DNA from: DASWKG01 sp036396755
GTDB taxonomy: Bacteria; Actinomycetota; UBA4738; CALAEC01
Direction: 5' to 3'
NCBI GenBank assembly: GCA_036396755.1
Contig: DASWKG010000163.1
Coordinates: forward strand, 1-9,765
DNA: 9,765 nucleotides
The notes under the pieces were generated by a model. That model had not been told where the DNA came from and ran no database searches. It was given only the letters and a program-made list of their open reading frames with translations. Position 1 is the stretch's first letter. The number at the start of each line of letters is the position of its first letter. A program made the translations under genes and the position numbers. Below, one piece after another: positions 5,598-9,765 of this stretch.

Positions 5598-7408
5598 TGC
5601 CCCGGCACATCGCCGTGGCGGTGTCGCTGCCGCGGCTCGAGCTCGACCGCACCTTCACCTACCGGCTCCCCGACGACGTCGAGGCTCCGCTCGGTACGCT
5701 CGTGTCGGTGCCCTTCCACGGGCGGACCGTGAAGGGCTGGTCCCTCGGGCCGACCGACGACGTCCCGGCCCGCGTCCTTCCCATCCGCCGCGCGCTGTCG
5801 CGGGTCCCGGTGTTCGACGAGGCGGGCCTTCGCCTCTGCCGGTGGATGGCCGAGCGCTACGTTGCGCCGCTCTCCACCGTGATCGGCCGCGCGCACCCGC
5901 CGCGGGTCGCGTCGGAGGAGGGGAAGCCTCGGCCGCCCGTCGCGCGCGAGACACGGCCCCCGGTGGGGACGCCCCCGGTGCTGCGTGGCTACGGCGGGGG
6001 AGCGGAGCTCCTGCGCGCCCTCGCGGACGGCGCCGGCGCGTTCGTGGTCCGGCCGCTCCCGGCGGAGGAGGTCGGGGCGTGCGTCGAGGCGGTCGGCGCG
6101 GCCCTCGCGGCCGGCCGCTCCGCCGCGGTGCTCGTCCCCGAGGTGACCCCGATGCCCGCGGCCGCCGCCGCCCTCCTCGAGGCGTTCGGCAGCGAGGCCC
6201 TGCTCTTCGCCGGCGGCGAGCGTCGCGAGCGCTACGCGGCGTGGCTCGACCTGCTCGCCGGCCGGTATCGGGTCGTGGTGGGGACCCGGCCCGCGGTGTT
6301 CGCGCCGCTCGGCCGGCTGGGCCTCGTCTGGGTCCACCGCGAGGCGCACGCCGCGCACCGCGAGGAGCGCGCCCCCTACCACCACGTCCGCGAGGTCGCA
6401 CTGGCCCGCGCGCGCCTCGAGGGCGCGGTCTGCGTGCTCGCCGGCCTCTCCCCGAGCGCGGAGGCCATCTGGGAGGCGGAACGGGGCGCCGCGACGGTCG
6501 TGCGCGCGCCGAGGGCGGCGGAGCGGGCGGCCGCGCCGGTGGTCGAGGTGTCGAGGCCCGAGGGCGAGGACCGCTCGCCCCGCCTGTCGCCGCTCCTCGC
6601 GGCCGCGAGAGGGGCGTTCCTGCTGATCTCGCGCCGCGGCTATGGCGTCGCCCGCGTCTGTCGCTCGTGCAAGGAGCCGGCGCGCTGCGACGCCTGCAGC
6701 GGCATCATCACGGTGAGCCGTGGCGTCGCGACCTGCACGGTCTGCGACCGCGCGGCGCGCTGCCCGGTGTGCGGCTCCACCGACTTCGGGGTCGAGCGGC
6801 GGGGGATCGAGCGCGTCGAGGAATGGGCGCGCCACGTGAGCGGCCTCCCGGTCGAGCGTATCGAGGAGGGCGACGAGGCCGTGCCACCGGCGCCCGATCG
6901 CGTCCTCGTCGGGACCTCGGCTGCGGTCAAGGACTTCGGCCCCCGGCGGGTGGGGCTCGTGGCCGTGCTCGACCCCGATCGCGCGCTCCGCCGGGCGGGC
7001 CTGGCATCGCGGGAGCGAACGCTGGCCACCTGGATGGAGGCGGCCGCCTGGGCGGGCGGACGCGACGGCGGCGGCCGCGTCCTCGTGCAGACGGCGGAGC
7101 CGCGCGACGCGGCCGTGCAGGCGCTCGTCCGCTGGGACCCGTGGCACTTCCATCGCGACGAGCGGGCGCGCCGGACGGAGGCGGGCTTCCCGCCGGGGCA
7201 TCCGGTGTTTCGCCTCCGGGGGACGCCGGCCCTCGAGGGAGCCCTGTCCGCCGTCGCCCCGGTGCACCTCCTGGCGACGAGCCTCGGGGACGAGGCGGTA
7301 TGCTTGGTCACGCTCCGCCCGGAGTCGATCCCCGAGTTCCGGAGCCTCGTCCGCGGCCTGGCAGAGAAGGGGACGGTCACCCGCGTCGAGGCGGAGCCCC
7401 AGCTGTAG
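5597..7408 (+). CDS. priA: PriA-like primosomal protein N', degenerate (ATPase motifs lost, zinc-binding domain kept)
   Basis: PriA restarts stalled replication forks and in most bacteria is a DEAH-type 3'-5' helicase of about 730 residues. This 603-residue protein keeps the N-terminal 3'-DNA-binding domain (IAVAVSLPRLELDRTFTYRLP, then GTLVSVPFHGRTVKGW, about 5-50). It also keeps the eight-cysteine zinc domain (C355, C358, C364, C367, C380, C383, C389, C392). The Walker A region, normally GxTGSGKT, reads FVVRPLPAEE (149-158). The DEEH box reads HREAH (247-251) after the recognisable VGTRPAVFAPL (228-238). It is therefore probably not an ATPase or helicase. Similar loss is known in actinobacterial PriA such as the mycobacterial protein. 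The GTG start at 5597 shares its G with the metK stop and lacks a clear Shine-Dalgarno, implying translational coupling. A later GTG at 5615 or 5621 is possible but would trim the conserved N-terminus. Confidence 0.9.
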   Translation: MPRHIAVAVSLPRLELDRTFTYRLPDDVEAPLGTLVSVPFHGRTVKGWSLGPTDDVPARVLPIRRALSRVPVFDEAGLRLCRWMAERYVAPLSTVIGRAHPPRVASEEGKPRPPVARETRPPVGTPPVLRGYGGGAELLRALADGAGAFVVRPLPAEEVGACVEAVGAALAAGRSAAVLVPEVTPMPAAAAALLEAFGSEALLFAGGERRERYAAWLDLLAGRYRVVVGTRPAVFAPLGRLGLVWVHREAHAAHREERAPYHHVREVALARARLEGAVCVLAGLSPSAEAIWEAERGAATVVRAPRAAERAAAPVVEVSRPEGEDRSPRLSPLLAAARGAFLLISRRGYGVARVCRSCKEPARCDACSGIITVSRGVATCTVCDRAARCPVCGSTDFGVERRGIERVEEWARHVSGLPVERIEEGDEAVPPAPDRVLVGTSAAVKDFGPRRVGLVAVLDPDRALRRAGLASRERTLATWMEAAAWAGGRDGGGRVLVQTAEPRDAAVQALVRWDPWHFHRDERARRTEAGFPPGHPVFRLRGTPALEGALSAVAPVHLLATSLGDEAVCLVTLRPESIPEFRSLVRGLAEKGTVTRVEAEPQL

Positions 7409-7415
7409 GAGGAGG
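7407..7415 (+). promoter_or_regulatory. Ribosome binding site of def, overlapping the priA stop codon
   Basis: AGGAGGAGG begins inside the priA TAG and ends 3 nt before the def GTG at 7419; its first AGGAGG is 6 nt away. It is the strongest Shine-Dalgarno sequence between metK and fmt, and it supports the GTG start. Confidence 0.65.
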
Positions 7416-7418
7416 CTC

Positions 7419-7925
7419 GTGGCGATACTGCCCATCAGGACATTCGGCGACCCGGTGCTCCGCGAGCCGGCTCGTCCGGTCGAGCGTTTCGACGACGCGC
7501 TCCGTCGCCTCGCCGACGACATGCTGCAGACGATGTACGACGCCCCCGGCGTCGGGCTCGCCGGGCCCCAGATCGGCAAGAGCATCCGCCTGTTCGTCTT
7601 CGACATCGGCGAGGGGCCGCACGCGGTGGCCAACCCGGTGATCTCCGAGCTCTCCGGCGAGCAGGACGGCGACGAGGGCTGCCTGTCGGTGCCCGCCCTG
7701 TACTTCCCGCTGCGCCGTTACGGTCACGCGCGGGTCGACGGCCTGGACCCGGACGGCAACCCCGTGACCTACGAGGGCGACGAGCTGATGGCGCGCATGC
7801 TCCAGCACGAGACCGACCACCTCGAGGGGATGCTGCTGCTCGCCCGGCTGGATCGGGCCGAGCACAAGCGGGCGATGGCCGAGCTCCGCGACCGCGCGCT
7901 CGGCCTCGACCACGAGCCGCACTGA
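7419..7925 (+). CDS. def: Peptide deformylase
   Basis: This metal-dependent enzyme removes the N-formyl group from the initiator methionine of new proteins at the ribosome. The 168-residue product has all three family motifs: GVGLAGPQIG (44-53; Gly49 replaces the commoner Ala), EGCLS (86-90, with metal ligand Cys88) and QHETDH (129-134, with metal ligands His130 and His134 and catalytic Glu131). The N-terminus (ILPIRTFGDPVLRE) is also typical. It starts at GTG with a very strong ribosome binding site, 10 nt after priA, and ends 4 nt before fmt. Sitting beside fmt it completes the formylation-deformylation cycle. Length, motifs and context agree. Confidence 0.96.
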   Translation: MAILPIRTFGDPVLREPARPVERFDDALRRLADDMLQTMYDAPGVGLAGPQIGKSIRLFVFDIGEGPHAVANPVISELSGEQDGDEGCLSVPALYFPLRRYGHARVDGLDPDGNPVTYEGDELMARMLQHETDHLEGMLLLARLDRAEHKRAMAELRDRALGLDHEPH

Positions 7926-7929
7926 CCTC

Positions 7930-8853
7930 ATGCGCGTCGTCTTCCTGGGAAACGACCCGTGGTCGGTGCCCTCGGTCGAGGCGCTCGCCGCCTCCCGCCA
8001 CGCGCTTGCCCTCATCGTCACCCGCGAGCCACGCGCGGCCGGCCGCGGCGGCAAGCTCCGGCCGACGGCGGTCGCCGACGCCGGGCGACGCCTCGGCCTT
8101 CCGCTCCGGGAGGTGGACACCGTCAAGCGCGGACCCGGGCTCGAGGCGATCCGCGCCGCCGAGCCCGAGGTGCTCGCGGTGGTTGCCTACGGCGAGATCC
8201 TGCCCACCGAGGTGCTCGGCCTCCCGAGTCGCGCCCCGGTGAACATGCACTTCTCGCTCCTGCCCGCCTACCGCGGCGCCGACCCCGTCCGCCGGACGCT
8301 GCTCGACGGCGCCGGGATCACCGGCGTGACGACGATGCGGATGGACGAGGGGATGGACACCGGGCCGGTGCTGCTGCAGCGCGAGGAGCCCGTCCGGGAC
8401 GACGACGACGCCGGGTCGCTGGGCGAGCGGCTCGCGGCGATCGGCGGCGACCTGCTGGTCGAGACCCTCGACGGCCTCGAGGACGGCACGCTCGCCGAGC
8501 GCGAGCAGGACCACGCGGGCGCGACGATGGCGCCGAAGCTGAAGCCCGACGACGAGTGGATCGACTGGACGCACGACGCGCCGTCGCTACGCCGGCTGAT
8601 CCGAGCGCTCTCGCCGGACCCCGGCGCTCGCACCCGTCACCGGGGGAAGATCCTGAAGGTGTACCGCGCGCGCGTCGAGGAGGGGACCGGCGAGCCCGGC
8701 ACGATCCTGGCGGCGTCCCAGCTCGGGCTCGTCGTCGCCGCGGGCGCCGGGGCGCTCCTGCTCGAGGAGGTCCTGCCCGAGGGGAAGAGGAGGATGACCG
8801 GTGCCGAGTTCGTCCGGGGCTACCGGCCCGAGGCGGGCGACGCGCTCGGCTGA
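7930..8853 (+). CDS. fmt: Methionyl-tRNA formyltransferase
   Basis: Fmt transfers a formyl group from 10-formyl-tetrahydrofolate to Met-tRNA(fMet) for translation initiation. The 307-residue product has normal length and a Rossmann-type N-terminal domain. The catalytic triad is in place: Asn105 and His107 in VNMHFSLLP, and Asp143 in MDEGMDTG, with the same 38-residue spacing as Asn108/Asp146 of E. coli. RAAGRGGKL (36-42 region) matches the tRNA-contacting insertion loop. The C-terminal OB-like domain follows from about 208 (KLKPDDEWIDW ... GEPGTIL). Its N-terminal motif reads FLGNDPWSVPS rather than the usual FxGTPxFAVPS, which alters the loop after the first strand. The ATG is 4 nt after the def stop with no clear ribosome binding site, so translational coupling is likely. 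The last 53 nt overlap the rsmB start. Confidence 0.96.
   Translation: MRVVFLGNDPWSVPSVEALAASRHALALIVTREPRAAGRGGKLRPTAVADAGRRLGLPLREVDTVKRGPGLEAIRAAEPEVLAVVAYGEILPTEVLGLPSRAPVNMHFSLLPAYRGADPVRRTLLDGAGITGVTTMRMDEGMDTGPVLLQREEPVRDDDDAGSLGERLAAIGGDLLVETLDGLEDGTLAEREQDHAGATMAPKLKPDDEWIDWTHDAPSLRRLIRALSPDPGARTRHRGKILKVYRARVEEGTGEPGTILAASQLGLVVAAGAGALLLEEVLPEGKRRMTGAEFVRGYRPEAGDALG
8788..8793 (+). promoter_or_regulatory. Ribosome binding site of rsmB inside the fmt coding region
   Basis: AGGAGG sits 7 nt before a GTG at 8801, within the codons for fmt residues near 287-288. It fixes the start of rsmB upstream of the fmt stop codon; no ATG, GTG or TTG with a comparable site lies in the rsmB frame further down. 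Confidence 0.7.
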
Positions 8854-9765
8854 GGCTCGCGCGACCAGCCGGACGGTCGCGATCGAGGCCGTCCGCCGCG
8901 TCGCCGACGACGGCGCCTACTCGAACCTCGTCCTGCCGGCGCTGCTCGACCGGTCCGGCCTCGACGCCCGCGACCGCGACCTCGCCGCCGAGCTGACCTA
9001 CGGAACGCTCCGCAGGATGCCCGGTCTCGACGCAGCGCTCGCCGGGCTGGTCGAGCGTCCGCTCGCCGACGCCCCCTCGCGGGCGCGGGCGGCCCTGCGC
9101 GTCGGCGCCTACCAGCTGCTGTTCACCCGCATCCCCGACCACGCCGCCGTGGGCGAGACCGTCGGCGCGGTGCCGAAGTCCGAGCGGGGGTTCGTGAACG
9201 CCGTCCTCCGGCGGCTCTCGGCGAACGCCGGCGACGCCCGGGCATCCGTGGAGAGCGTCCCTCCGATCGTCCCCTGGGCGATGGACGAGCTGCGGCGCCT
9301 GCTCGGCGACGAGGCCGAGGCCGCGGCGGCGGCCCTCGCCGAGCCGGCGGGGCTCACGCTGCGCACGAACCCGTGCCGGGCGGAAGCGGGGGCTCTGGCC
9401 GCCGCGCTTCGGGACGCGGGGCACGCGCCGGAGCCCGGCCGGCTCCATGTGGGAACGGTACGGCTCGCCGGCGGGCGCCCCTCCGAGCTGCCGGGCTACG
9501 GGGAGGGATGGTTCGCCGTCCAGGACGAGGCGTCGTCGTGGGTCGTCGACGTCCTCGATCCGCAGCCGGGCGAGCGCGTGCTGGACGCCGCCGCCGGCCC
9601 GGGAGGGAAGGCCGCCGATATCGCCTGCCGGGCCGGCTCGGTGGTCGCGGCCGACGCCGCCCTGCACCGGGTATCGCTGATCGGCGCCACCGCGAGAAGG
9701 CTGGGCGTCCGGGCGCTGCTCCTGGCGCAGGACGCGGGTCGCCCGGCGCTCTCGGGGGGCTTCGA
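8801..9765 (+). CDS. rsmB: 16S rRNA (cytosine-967 C5) methyltransferase, N-terminal 321 residues (3' end outside window)
   Basis: RsmB (Sun/Fmu) methylates C967 of 16S rRNA using SAM. The frame is open to the window end. After a disordered, Arg-rich leader (1-24) comes a NusB-like RNA-binding domain (about 25-140: TVAIEAVRRV, GAYSNLVLPALL, LTYGTLRR, RVGAYQLLF, FVNAVLRRLS). A linker with LRTNPCR (187-193) follows, and then the methyltransferase domain with WFAVQDEASSWVV (237-249) and SAM motif I VLDAAAGPGGKAADIA (260-275). Motif I normally reads DLCAAPGGKT or DLCAGPGGKA, so the cysteine is absent here. The sequence stops at GGF, just before the expected DxVLxDAPCSG motif, so the catalytic cysteines cannot be checked. 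The GTG at 8801 has an excellent ribosome binding site and overlaps fmt by 53 nt. MetK in the same operon supplies its cofactor. Confidence 0.93.
   Translation, partial: MPSSSGATGPRRATRSAEARATSRTVAIEAVRRVADDGAYSNLVLPALLDRSGLDARDRDLAAELTYGTLRRMPGLDAALAGLVERPLADAPSRARAALRVGAYQLLFTRIPDHAAVGETVGAVPKSERGFVNAVLRRLSANAGDARASVESVPPIVPWAMDELRRLLGDEAEAAAAALAEPAGLTLRTNPCRAEAGALAAALRDAGHAPEPGRLHVGTVRLAGGRPSELPGYGEGWFAVQDEASSWVVDVLDPQPGERVLDAAAGPGGKAADIACRAGSVVAADAALHRVSLIGATARRLGVRALLLAQDAGRPALSGGF

Noticed and set aside
5498..7633. Long open frame on the minus strand opposite priA and def, and similar ones opposite the other genes
   Set aside because: In very GC-rich genes stop codons are rare in antisense frames. 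These readings are Arg/Ala/Gly/Pro-rich, have no domain pattern, and lie opposite secure genes.
5842..7641. Long + strand open frame in a second frame of priA
   Set aside because: It is composed mainly of Arg, Gly, Ala and Pro without motifs, while the priA frame has the conserved DNA-binding and zinc domains.
7959..8996. Second-frame + strand open frame across fmt and the start of rsmB
   Set aside because: It is Arg-rich shadow sequence; both fmt and rsmB frames carry clear family motifs.
1..9765. CRISPR array, tRNA, rRNA, insertion sequence or attachment site
   Set aside because: I saw no regularly spaced short repeats, cloverleaf-like segments, rRNA sequence, transposase motifs or terminal inverted repeats; the only repeats are coding ones within the large secreted protein.

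Overview
The window is very GC-rich, has strong third-position G/C bias, uses GTG starts freely, and carries the gene order metK-priA-def-fmt-rsmB with a PriA that has lost its ATPase motifs. Together these point to an actinobacterium (Actinomycetota), probably a little-studied or uncultured lineage. I cannot name a genus. Every gene I can support is on the + strand.

Left part (1-4314): three consecutive genes for exported proteins. The first (1-267) is only a C-terminal tail with a membrane anchor. The second (329-958) is a 209-residue signal-peptide protein of unknown function. The third (1075-4314) is a 1079-residue modular surface or secreted protein. In order it has a signal peptide, three tandem beta-rich repeats of about 130 residues (PPC-like), a thrombospondin type 3-like calcium-binding linker, a four-cysteine domain I do not recognise, three Ig/cadherin/PKD-like domains, and a charged all-helical C-terminal module. 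It has no sortase signal or C-terminal membrane segment. A strong GC hairpin terminator (4338-4366) closes this block.

Right part (4372-9765): a housekeeping operon. A probable promoter with a TAGAAT -10 box lies 7 nt before the metK ATG, with no Shine-Dalgarno sequence, so the metK mRNA is probably leaderless. The genes are metK (S-adenosylmethionine synthase), priA (degenerate PriA, probably not a helicase), def (peptide deformylase), fmt (methionyl-tRNA formyltransferase) and rsmB (16S rRNA m5C967 methyltransferase, cut by the window edge). Spacing is extremely tight: 1 nt overlap, 10 nt gap, 4 nt gap, 53 nt overlap. The operon links methionine and one-carbon chemistry to translation. MetK makes the SAM used by RsmB, Fmt formylates the initiator Met-tRNA, and Def removes that formyl group from nascent proteins. 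PriA is the replication-restart protein.

No tRNA, rRNA, CRISPR array, insertion sequence or phage gene was seen. The operon is conventional. The less ordinary parts are the modular surface protein with its unassigned cysteine domain and helical tail, the adjacent small secreted protein, and the ATPase-dead PriA.
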